Source: Clostridiales bacterium (GTDB taxonomy: Bacteria; Bacillota; Clostridia; Oscillospirales; Oscillospiraceae). Taken from it: DNA of 9,338 nucleotides. The translations under genes and the position numbers were made by a program. A model generated the notes under the pieces. That model searched no databases and was not told where the DNA came from. It saw nothing but the letters and a program-made list of their open reading frames with translations. The stretch lies in the NCBI GenBank assembly GCA_009774055.1, contig VSNB01000121.1, positions 1-9,338 on the forward strand. The letters run 5' to 3'. Below are positions 1 to 5,489 of the stretch, in pieces (position 1 is the stretch's first letter; each line of letters opens with the position of its first letter).

Positions 1-96
1 CCATGAACGCCAGCCTCCGGCTGGTGCGTTGGCTTGCACTCTTTTTCCGTTCCCTTCTGTCCTTGTTCCTATATGGGGTTTTTCAGCAGGCCCTAG
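1..96. other. gene-free left edge with a short palindrome
   Basis: I see no gene I can support here. Bases 10-24 form a perfect hairpin with arms CCAGCC/GGCTGG around the triloop TCC, and AACG/CGTT outside it can extend the stem. On the minus strand this stretch lies downstream of the acetyltransferase stop codon, but there is no T-run that would make it a clear terminator. A short open stretch on the minus strand could be the edge of an integrative-element gene, but it is too short to identify. Confidence 0.4.
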
Positions 97-582
97 TTAG
101 ACTTCTTTGCATAACAGCCAAAAGCCAGGACATGATTTCGGCTGCATATTTTCGTCTCTGTCACAAGGATCCTCTACACACTCCTTTATTTTTGTCAGAA
201 AACCAAGCCGCTTATAGAAACGAATATTAGCCATATCTGTGGCATCAACGCCAATAGATATCCTTTGATATCCCAAATCCTTTATGTGCTCCATCACATG
301 GCAGATCAACTTGGTCCCTAATCCTCGGCCACGGAAATCGCTTCTGACTCTGAACGCACAAAGATATGCAGTGCGTTTGCCATCTGCAAAATCCTTGTCC
401 TCAAGGTCATAGAACACATACAGCTCTCCAACCAGTTCTCCATCATCGTCGAGCGTCCAGAATTCGGTATTCCCTCTCTTGATGTTATTGCAAAAGAATT
501 TTGCATTAGAAGAAGCCGTATGAATACTCTCAAATCCCCATAATTCCAACAACTCATGCGCTGCTGCTCTTCTAATCTTCAT
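97..582 (-). CDS. GNAT-family N-acetyltransferase
   Basis: This predicted cytoplasmic protein would transfer an acetyl group from acetyl-CoA to an amine; the substrate cannot be told from sequence. It carries the GNAT motif A loop RGRGLGTKL (about residues 84-92), which binds the CoA pyrophosphate, and a motif B-like ANIRFYKRLGF (about 118-128) with the usual C-terminal tyrosine region. Two in-frame ATGs lie nine bases apart. GGAGG (592-596) touches the first (589-591) but sits nine bases before the second (580-582), so I take the second as the start, giving 161 residues, a normal single-domain length. A minus-strand promoter lies about 120 bp upstream. The gene is visibly less GC-rich than the operons to its right and sits beside mobile-element debris, so horizontal arrival is likely but not proven. 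The family call is firm; the specific role is open. Confidence 0.88.
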   Translation of the reverse strand: MKIRRAAAHELLELWGFESIHTASSNAKFFCNNIKRGNTEFWTLDDDGELVGELYVFYDLEDKDFADGKRTAYLCAFRVRSDFRGRGLGTKLICHVMEHIKDLGYQRISIGVDATDMANIRFYKRLGFLTKIKECVEDPCDRDENMQPKSCPGFWLLCKEV

Positions 583-701
583 CGTTTTCATCCTCCAAAT
601 ATAGAACCCAAGAATATTGTCAGCCGTCAGGAACTTTTATAAAGAAGCCTGATTCATTTACGGATAGGCTCTTGGTCTTGATTTCCCCCGCCTTTCAGTG
701 T

Positions 702-730
702 AGTATATCAACAAGCCGCCCGTCTATCAA
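702..730 (-). promoter_or_regulatory. sigma-A type promoter for the GNAT gene
   Basis: On the minus strand, TTGATA (730-725) and TATACT (707-702) are 17 bp apart, close to the housekeeping consensus. Transcription would start near 695, leaving an untranslated leader of about 113 nt before the chosen ATG. Confidence 0.6.
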
Positions 731-793
731 TTTGTTCATCCCTAAAAAATTGATATTTTTTGTGCGGGCACCTCAAGTTTTATTATCTAATAT

Positions 794-918
794 TATTACT
801 TCCGAACCGAAAGATCGGAAGTAATATTTGCCATGTTTTGCGGTTGCCGCTGTTTACAGCGGCGAGCAAAACGGCTTGCATCAAAGGTATTATTTCCGAG
901 CTTTAAGCTCGGAAATAA
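794..918 (+). repeat. three-hairpin repeat element, copy A
   Basis: The element has three consecutive stems. Hairpin 1 has perfect 12-bp arms (794-805 with 815-826) around a GAAA-containing loop. Hairpin 2 has an outer stem GTTTTGC/GCAAAAC (835-841 with 866-872) and an inner stem GCCGCTG/CAGCGGC (846-852 with 857-863) capped by TTTA. Hairpin 3 has perfect 14-bp arms (890-903 with 905-918). An almost identical copy lies inverted at 8969-9096: over the first 90 bases I count only two differences. The outer hairpins share TTAYTTCCGA arms, so the unit has palindromic ends, as small non-autonomous mobile elements or REP-type repeats often do. It contains no ORF. It may be a MITE-like repeat or a dispersed structured RNA; the family name is unknown to me. 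Confidence 0.85.
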
Positions 919-961
919 GAAACTACTAATTTCATTTTGAACAGGCAAAAAGGAGCATCCT

Positions 962-1245
962 ATGAGCTATCGCATTGCATTTATCGGCTACGGCCTGCGC
1001 TCGAAGGTCATGTTGTCCGCTTTCCGGAATCTGGAGGCCGGCGTGGAGGCCGCCGCAGTCTGTGAACCCAATCCAGAGGCGGCCCGCGCCGATACGGAGG
1101 GGGACCCCCTCTTCGCCTCCGCCTCCTATTACACAGACCCGGTACAGATGCTGGAGGAGTGCCGCCCCGACGGCATGTTCATCGGTACCCGGTGCCCCCT
1201 GCACACCCCTATGGCCCAGAAAGTCCTGGCCCGCCGCCTGCCCTG
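962..1245 (+). pseudogene. 5' fragment of a Gfo/Idh/MocA-family oxidoreductase
   Basis: The start is intact: AAGGAG lies a few bases before the ATG, and the product opens with the NAD(P)-binding Rossmann strand and loop FIGYGLRSKVM. It continues in frame through VCEPNPEAA and DGMFIGTRCPLHTPMAQKVLA, which fit the N-terminal domain of this sugar or inositol dehydrogenase-type family. About residue 94 the similarity stops and the frame ends at 1280-1282, giving about 106 residues against a usual 340-400. The substrate-binding C-terminal domain is missing, so the gene cannot be functional. The break coincides with the start of a ParB-like segment in another frame, marking a recombination or deletion junction near 1240-1246. 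Confidence 0.75.
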
Positions 1246-1421
1246 GTCCGCAATCTGGACGACGACACCGCCACCATTTTGATGGTGGACAGCAACATCC
1301 AGCAGGAGAACATCCTGCCCAGCGAGAGGGCGCAGGCGTACAAGATGAAGCTGGAGGCTATCAAGCGGCGCGGAGCGAGGACAGATTTAACTTCGCCGAA
1401 TAATTCGGCGAAGTTAAGAAG
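1243..1421 (+). pseudogene. internal fragment of an ICE-type ParB-like protein
   Basis: In the frame beginning at 1243 the translation runs LVRNLDDDTATI, then MVDSNIQQENILPSERAQAY and KMKLEAIKRRGARTDLTS. This strongly resembles the ParB/Spo0J N-terminal nuclease-like domain and start of the DNA-binding region found in partition-type proteins of clostridial integrative elements. Both ends are missing: the left part is replaced by the oxidoreductase fragment and the right part is cut by the insertion sequence near 1418-1422. No start codon or ribosome binding site belongs to it. The last part of the reading frame passes through a perfect 31-bp palindrome, so true ParB homology may end at residues LTS. 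Recognition is from memory of the family, not from a search. Confidence 0.65.
1387..1417. repeat. perfect 31-bp palindrome beside the IS end
   Basis: Arms of 15 bp (1387-1401 and 1403-1417) are perfect inverted repeats around a single central A. The arm begins TTAACTTCGCCGAAT. It resembles the outer hairpins of the 125-bp element in beginning with TTA and ending with TAA, but it is a different sequence. The left end of the insertion sequence starts within a few bases of its right edge. Confidence 0.75.
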
Positions 1422-1451
1422 TTGTACCAATAGGGGAAAAGATGGTATACT
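1422..1451 (+). promoter_or_regulatory. promoter in the IS left end
   Basis: TTGTAC (1422-1427) and TATACT (1446-1451) are 18 bp apart, with TG just before the -10 box. Transcription would start at about 1458, the same place as the transposase ATG, so the message would be leaderless or nearly so. No Shine-Dalgarno site precedes the ATG. Confidence 0.5.
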
Positions 1452-1457
1452 GGATGC

Positions 1458-2143
1458 ATGATACAGAAAAATGAGAGACGCAGTTATGCGAGCGATTTGA
1501 GCGACAGCCAATGGGCGGTCATAGAGGCGCTGTTTCCCCGGGCAGGAAACAGGAGCAAATGGGAAAAACGGGAACTGGTAAATGCTGTACTGTATTTCGT
1601 AGATAACGGATGCAAATGGCGAAATCTGCCCCACGATTTTCCACCATACACAACAGTGTCCAACTTTTATTACGCCGCAATCCGAAGCGAGCTTTGGGAA
1701 AAGATCCGTGCAGCGTTGGTGGAACAGGTGCGGACTGACGCAGGCCACAATGCAGGCCCTAGCTACGCGATCATAGACTCGCAAAGCGTAAAAACCACCT
1801 CTGCCGCAGAAAAACGAGGGATTGATGGAGGAAAAAACAAAAGGACGCAAACGGCACATTGTAGTGGATACTATGGGTAATCTGCTGGCAGTGGTAGTTT
1901 ATGCTGCCAATATACATGATACCAAGGCAGGAATTTGGGCTGCGAAAAAAGCATTTGAGACCTATCCATCTATTCAACGGTTTTGTGCTGATGCCGGATA
2001 CCGCAAAACCTTTGAGCAGGATGTTTCCAGTGAACTGGGGCTTGGCGTCGATATTTCGGCGCGTATCAAGCCTGTATGGGAGGGCCTGCCCAAGGGTGGA
2101 TCGGAGAGCGTTCTCTGGTGTGGATCAACAACTCCCGCCGGCG
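1458..2143 (+). pseudogene. broken IS5-family transposase (two-frame DDE type)
   Basis: This is a DDE transposase in pieces. Frame one (ATG 1458) gives the N-terminal half, including SDSQWAVIEALFP and the first catalytic aspartate in YAIIDSQSVKT (codon 1776-1778). At an A-rich run (1832-1842) the family sequence GIDGG-KTKGRKRH continues in the next frame, as in IS427-group elements made by ribosomal frameshifting. That frame holds the second aspartate in FCADAGYRKT (1990-1992). Near 2093-2105 a single-base loss moves the rest, GERSLVWINNSRR with the catalytic glutamate (2106-2108), into a third frame. The C-terminus beyond about 2143 is absent. All three catalytic residues can be traced, but no single product contains them, so the gene is dead. 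Confidence 0.8.
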
Positions 2144-3426
2144 GATTTCACCCGGCGGCCGGCGGTTCTCTCCGCCCGCTTTATCTTATACAGCTCCTCG
2201 ACGGCGAAGCTCAGCTTTGTCACCACATTCTTCTTGGTCGGATAGCAGTAAAGGCTGTCGTTGTCGGTGGAAATATCAACACAGTCGTCAGGACGGACGT
2301 AGCAATAGTCATATTCGATATGTAACCCATACATCCCCAGCGGAGGCCGGTGAATCCGGTAGGGCGCGCCGTTGTGCTCCCCCTCCACAATAAAGCCGTG
2401 CTCCATGTCATGAATCAGCTTCGCCTTCCCCAGCTTCTGGAACCGCCAGGCGTTGGGCAGGGAGAATACCTCCACCTCGTCCTCAAAATGGTAGGTCCCC
2501 GCCTCTAGCTGGGCCCGGACCTGACTCCGCTCCCACTCGAACCAGTCCGGCGGATAGGCGAACTCCGTCTCCCCCTCCCTGGCGTGGAGGATGCCCAGCT
2601 CGTCCAGCTCCCACTCCTTGCCGCAGGCGGCGCAGCGCAGGACGGCCCCCTGGCTCTCCATTTTTGATTCCGTCAGACAGTGGGGACACTGGTAAAGAAC
2701 CTTGTGCAGCCCCTCCGCCCGGAAGGGCTCGGTGATGCGGATGTTTTTCTCCCGCTGCCAGCGGTACTCGTCATAATCCATAGCCTGCCGGATGATCCTG
2801 CCGATTTCGGCGGCGGATTTTTCCCATACCTCTTCGGCGGTGAGGACCTGGGTCATGGTGGTGTAGAGAGGCACTTTTCTGGGCTGGCGGTAATTCCAGA
2901 AGGGGGTGTGGAGGTAGTTGCCGTGGTGGAGAAGGACCACCACCGGGACGCCCTGCTTCTTCACCAGTTTTCCCAGGGAATCGGGGAGGATGGCGGTGGT
3001 GCCGATGGGGGAGTACCGGGCCTCGGGGTACATGCAGAGGATGCCGCGGTAGTCCTGGAGGACCTTTTTTACCGAGCGCAGCAGGGTCATGTCGGTGGTG
3101 AATTTCCGCTTGCACAGACAGCCCAGCCACTCCATGATAAAGGGCCGGCGGTAGTAGCCGTCGATGGTGGCGATGTTGTTCACCGGGTGGGGCCAGGTGG
3201 CGATGGAGCAGAGGTGAAAATCCACAAAGTACATATGGTTCGACAGAAGGATATAGGGGGGCTTGAGGCCCTCCATATGGATCTTTTCGATCTTATATTC
3301 CTGGCCTATCATGCTCAGGCCGCACAGGGCCCGGAGGATAGCGGTAAAAATTTTCCGCTGGCGCAGGGGCGGCCTGGCGGCATCGTAGCGTTTGAGGCGG
3401 CCATAGTTGACATCGATGCTTTCCAT
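2125..3426 (-). CDS. PlsC-like 1-acyl-glycerol-3-phosphate acyltransferase with zinc ribbon
   Basis: The protein probably transfers an acyl chain to a lysophospholipid or related acceptor at the cytoplasmic membrane. The HX4D catalytic pair is in NHMYFVD (H64, D69), YPEARYSP (133-140) stands where the family has its glycerophosphate-binding EGTR-like block, and VPVVVLLHHGN (160-170) fits the last conserved block. After the acyltransferase domain comes a four-cysteine ribbon (C247, C250, C265, C268), then about 165 residues I do not recognise. I prefer the ATG at 3424-3426 (433 residues) because GGGGAGGG lies eight bases before it; a GTG at 3448-3450 has no such site. Its own promoter lies at 3480-3508. 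The stop codon and last few residues lie in DNA that, on the other strand, is transposase remnant, so the C-terminus was altered by that junction. The exact acceptor is unknown. Confidence 0.82.
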   Translation of the reverse strand: MESIDVNYGRLKRYDAARPPLRQRKIFTAILRALCGLSMIGQEYKIEKIHMEGLKPPYILLSNHMYFVDFHLCSIATWPHPVNNIATIDGYYRRPFIMEWLGCLCKRKFTTDMTLLRSVKKVLQDYRGILCMYPEARYSPIGTTAILPDSLGKLVKKQGVPVVVLLHHGNYLHTPFWNYRQPRKVPLYTTMTQVLTAEEVWEKSAAEIGRIIRQAMDYDEYRWQREKNIRITEPFRAEGLHKVLYQCPHCLTESKMESQGAVLRCAACGKEWELDELGILHAREGETEFAYPPDWFEWERSQVRAQLEAGTYHFEDEVEVFSLPNAWRFQKLGKAKLIHDMEHGFIVEGEHNGAPYRIHRPPLGMYGLHIEYDYCYVRPDDCVDISTDNDSLYCYPTKKNVVTKLSFAVEELYKIKRAERTAGRRVKSAGGSC

Positions 3427-3479
3427 AAGGTTTTCCCTCCCCTTGGGCACATACCGGAGCGGATTTTGCCCTTTTTACC

Positions 3480-3508
3480 AGTTTACCATAGAAATAATCG
3501 GAAAGCAA
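3480..3508 (-). promoter_or_regulatory. promoter for the acyltransferase gene
   Basis: On the minus strand TTGCTT (3508-3503) and TAAACT (3485-3480) are 17 bp apart, with TG ahead of the -10. The start point would be near 3473, giving a leader of about 47 nt. It is divergent from the pheS leader promoter, about 45-70 bp away. Confidence 0.6.
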
Positions 3509-3551
3509 ACCCGATTTCTGGTAATTTCCAGCATGATTTTCAAAAAGGGGG

Positions 3552-3580
3552 TTGCCAAAAGCGCGCCGGTATGCTATAAA
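3552..3580 (+). promoter_or_regulatory. promoter of the pheS T-box leader
   Basis: TTGCCA (3552-3557) and TATAAA (3575-3580) are exactly 17 bp apart, and TGC before the -10 gives an extended -10. Transcription would begin near 3587, just ahead of the T-box Stem I sequence. Confidence 0.65.
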
Positions 3581-3586
3581 GAAAGG

Positions 3587-3825
3587 AGCAAAATGCGAGG
3601 AACGGGAAAATAGGGAGTTTGCCCACCCCAGAGAGAGGCGGCCGCCGGCTGTAAGCCGCCTTGGTGTGTGTCCCTTGGTTCGCCCGGGAGCGGCCCGCGA
3701 GAGCGGGACGGTGTTCTCCGCCGTTACCGGGAGTCAAGTGCGGGCCCGCTGCGCGGGCGCGAATGCGGGTGGTACCGCGGAAGGCGAAGCCTTTCGTCCC
3801 CAACAGGGACGAAAGGCTTCTTGTC
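3587..3825 (+). ncRNA. T-box riboswitch, tRNA-Phe responsive
   Basis: This leader RNA binds uncharged tRNA and then prevents transcription termination. The Stem I distal motif AGAGAG (3630-3635) is followed by a GC-rich arm GGCGG/CCGCC. TTC at 3679-3681 on the returning strand is the likely specifier codon for phenylalanine, matching the downstream genes. A GAGA-capped arm and a stem III-like hairpin (3744-3749 with 3753-3758) precede the highly conserved T-box GGGTGGTACCGCGG (3767-3780). In it, UGGU (3770-3773) can pair with the tRNA ACCA end, fitting a discriminator A as in tRNA-Phe. The terminator follows at 3786-3820. The class is certain from the T-box sequence; the specifier position is inferred. 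Unusually, the first gene starts about 614 nt after the leader. Confidence 0.92.
3786..3825 (+). terminator. T-box intrinsic terminator
   Basis: Perfect 15-bp arms (3786-3800 and 3806-3820) enclose the loop CAACA. The arm contains TTCGTCCC, the usual T-box terminator sequence that competes with the antiterminator. The following tract, TTGTCAT, is poor in consecutive T, so termination may be leaky or need a factor. Confidence 0.85.
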
Positions 3826-4021
3826 ATATCTGCGGCCCTGCGGGCCGCGACTGCTTTTTGCTTCTTTCTTCGTTGAAGAATGTTTCGTACCGCCCCTGCG
3901 GGGCGGCGGGGGCCTTCTTTTCGCGCGAGCGAAAAGAAGCAAAAGGTCGCTTAGGAAACTACGTTTCCTAAGAACCTTCCTGAATTACGGGGGTATTTGT
4001 TTTTTGCGCTTCCACTGTAGT
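3826..4021. repeat. cluster of perfect short hairpins in the pheS leader
   Basis: No gene is visible. Perfect stems follow one another: 3832-3848 (7 bp, loop TGC), 3866-3880 (6 bp, loop GTT), 3890-3906 (7 bp, loop TGC), 3914-3939 (11 bp, loop GCGA) and 3951-3971 (9 bp, loop TAC). Except for 3914-3939 and 3866-3880, all are triloops closed by a C-G pair. They look like dispersed palindromes rather than one folded RNA, because each closes on itself and they differ in sequence. Confidence 0.7.
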
Positions 4022-4029
4022 CCATCCGG

Positions 4030-4250
4030 TCTGAAGCAGGTGGCTCCCATGTATTGAGCGAAGCGTCTATCCAACGATGTGATCGGCAAACCCTACCGTA
4101 TCACACGGGGGAGCTCCCGGGGCAGTCCCGTTAGAACGTCCCCCTAGCAGACTCTACCCCTTAACAGGCCGGCAAGCGGAGTCGGTTGATTGCCAAGCCA
4201 CTAGATTAGATTCCCGTAGGATTGGACATTCGGAGGCTTCGCCTGCCAAC
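4030..4250 (+). ncRNA. candidate structured RNA of about 210 nt
   Basis: The stretch folds as a closed domain. GCAGG (4036-4040) pairs with CCTGC (4242-4246) and CTCC (4044-4047) with GGAG (4232-4235). Inside are TCCAA/TTGGA (4070-4074 with 4222-4226), a 9-bp stem with one bulge (4078-4086 with 4096-4105), a two-part stem GGGGGA/TCCCCC (4107-4112 with 4139-4144) holding CGGG/CCCG (4118-4121 with 4127-4130), and GACTC/GAGTC (4150-4154 with 4179-4183). GGCAA (4171-4175) can cross-pair with TTGCC (4190-4194), a pseudoknot. Base composition is more balanced than in the surrounding palindromes, and a terminator-like hairpin follows at 4293-4320. The size and complexity recall large Firmicute RNAs such as the raiA motif, but I cannot confirm a family. 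I see no clear promoter of its own; it may be processed from the leader. The strand is inferred from the terminator. Confidence 0.55.
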
Positions 4251-4292
4251 AAAACCCGCCGCACAGTCCTTTAACCCCCCGTCTAAGGGATT

Positions 4293-4320
4293 CTTAAACC
4301 GTAGGTTTAAGCGCGTTTTT
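4293..4320 (+). terminator. hairpin with T-run after the candidate RNA
   Basis: Arms CTTAAACC (4293-4300) and GGTTTAAG (4304-4311) enclose GTA, followed after CGCG by TTTTT (4316-4320). It is a plausible intrinsic terminator for the RNA to its left, though only eight pairs long and half AT. If efficient it would also block T-box read-through into pheS. Confidence 0.4.
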
Positions 4321-4422
4321 GCCTACTTTTGGCGCGGGCCAAAAGTAGGCGCGGAGTCCGGGGCCGCGCAGGTCCCGGGCCAATTTGAGAAACAACTACC
4401 GTTCGCCGCCTCCGGCGGCGAA
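4321..4422. repeat. two perfect hairpins just upstream of pheS
   Basis: Arms of 13 bp (4321-4333 and 4338-4350) enclose GCGG. A second hairpin has 9-bp arms TTCGCCGCC/GGCGGCGAA (4402-4410 and 4414-4422) around TCC. The second ends two bases before the pheS ribosome binding site and could influence its accessibility. Confidence 0.65.
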
Positions 4423-4439
4423 GAAAGGATGTACTGTAA

Positions 4440-5465
4440 ATGAAAGAACAACTGGCAAAAATCAAAGAAGAAGCCCTTGCCGCCCTCCAGGCGGCGGCTT
4501 CCGCCGCCGCTCTGGACGAGCTGCGGGTGAAGTATCTGGGCAAGAAGGGCGAGCTCACCGCTGTGCTGAAAATGATGGGCAAGCTCTCCCCTGAGGAGCG
4601 CCCCGTCATGGGCCAGCTGGCCAACGACGTCCGCGCCGCCCTGGAGCAGGCCCTGGAGGAGCGGGGAACGGCCCTGGAGGCCGCCGCTCTGGAGCAGCGG
4701 CTGAAGGACGAGGCCCTGGACGTGACCATACCCGGCGAGGCCGTGACCCTGGGCCGCCAGCACCCCATGAATATCGCCCTGGACGAGCTGCTGGACATTT
4801 TCATCGGCATGGGTTTCACCGTCATGGACGGACCGGAGATCGAGCTGGCGGTCTATAACTTCGACCGCCTCAATGCCGAGGAGGGCCACCCCTCCCGGGA
4901 TTGGTCCGACACCTTCTATTTCGATGAGGACAGCCGGGTGATGCTCCGGAGCCAGACCTCCCCCATGCAGATCCGGGCCATGGACACCATGCCCCTGCCC
5001 ATCCGTATCGTGGCCCCTGGTCGGGTCTACCGCAAGGACGAGGTGGACGCCACCCACTCCCCCATGTTCAATCAGGTGGAGGGCATGGTCATCGACAAGG
5101 GCGTGACCATGGCGGATCTGAAGGGCGCGCTGAACGCCGTGGCGGAAAAGCTCTTCGGCCACGGCACCAAGACCCGCTTCCGCCCCCACCACTTCCCCTT
5201 TACCGAGCCCAGCTGCGAAATGGACGTCCAGTGCCACAAGTGCGGCGGCAGGGGCTGCCCCACCTGCAAGGGCGAGGGCTGGATCGAGCTGCTGGGGGCC
5301 GGCGTGGTCCATCCCAAGGTGCTGGAAATGGCCGGCATCGACAGCGAGGTCTATACCGGCTGGGCTTTCGGTCTCGGGCTGGAACGCCTGGCCCTGCGGC
5401 GGTTCAAGATCGACGACCTGCGGCTTATCTTCGAAAACGACGTGCGGTTCCTGGAGCAGTTTTAA
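4440..5465 (+). CDS. pheS: phenylalanyl-tRNA synthetase alpha subunit
   Basis: Catalytic subunit of the alpha2-beta2 cytoplasmic enzyme that joins phenylalanine to tRNA-Phe. Residues 1-85 are the helical coiled-coil arm that contacts tRNA. The class II core follows: HP at 108-109 in motif 1, GRVYRKDEVDATHSPMFNQV (194-213) as motif 2, and GWAFGLGLERLAL (307-319) as motif 3. Four cysteines (C265, C268, C273, C276) form the CxxC pair of knuckles seen in many Firmicute PheS proteins. The 341-residue length is normal. AAAGGA (4424-4429) lies ten bases before the ATG. It is the first gene of the operon, controlled by the T-box at 3587-3825 but unusually far from it. Identification is certain. Confidence 0.98.
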   Translation: MKEQLAKIKEEALAALQAAASAAALDELRVKYLGKKGELTAVLKMMGKLSPEERPVMGQLANDVRAALEQALEERGTALEAAALEQRLKDEALDVTIPGEAVTLGRQHPMNIALDELLDIFIGMGFTVMDGPEIELAVYNFDRLNAEEGHPSRDWSDTFYFDEDSRVMLRSQTSPMQIRAMDTMPLPIRIVAPGRVYRKDEVDATHSPMFNQVEGMVIDKGVTMADLKGALNAVAEKLFGHGTKTRFRPHHFPFTEPSCEMDVQCHKCGGRGCPTCKGEGWIELLGAGVVHPKVLEMAGIDSEVYTGWAFGLGLERLALRRFKIDDLRLIFENDVRFLEQF

Positions 5466-5489
5466 TGTGACGGATGAAGGGGGGCCTGT

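Larger units (their letters stand above)
1418..2143 (+). mobile_element. IS5-family (IS427-group) remnant, right end lost
   Basis: The left boundary is placed at about 1418-1422, where ParB-like sequence and the palindrome end and a promoter-bearing terminal region begins (AGTTGTACC). The right boundary is at about 2143, where the transposase homology, after WINNSRR, changes into the 3' end of the acyltransferase gene. The right terminal inverted repeat and the C-terminus of the transposase are missing, so target-site duplications cannot be defined. The element can no longer move by itself. Confidence 0.75.

Noticed and set aside
2680..3579. 299-residue plus-strand open frame over the acyltransferase gene
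   Set aside because: The opposite strand has catalytic motifs, a promoter and a ribosome binding site; this frame is glycine, valine and aspartate rich without motifs.
3832..3971. CRISPR array
   Set aside because: The palindromes differ in sequence and spacing; there is no repeated unit with regular spacers.
3668..4057. Open frames in the T-box leader and following palindromes
   Set aside because: The DNA is explained by a T-box RNA and hairpins; the frames are arginine and glycine rich with no motif.
4078..4130. Possible RNase P RNA because of GGCAAACCC-like sequence
   Set aside because: The other universal RNase P blocks, such as GAGGAAAGTCC and the CR-V region, are not found nearby.
4030..4250. 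Possible tmRNA or 6S RNA
   Set aside because: There is no tRNA-like end, no tag peptide ending in ALAA, and not the single long hairpin with a central bubble expected of 6S RNA.
4222..4443. 73-residue open frame ending at the pheS start
   Set aside because: It runs through three palindromes and has no ribosome binding site, so it is an accident of the non-coding leader.
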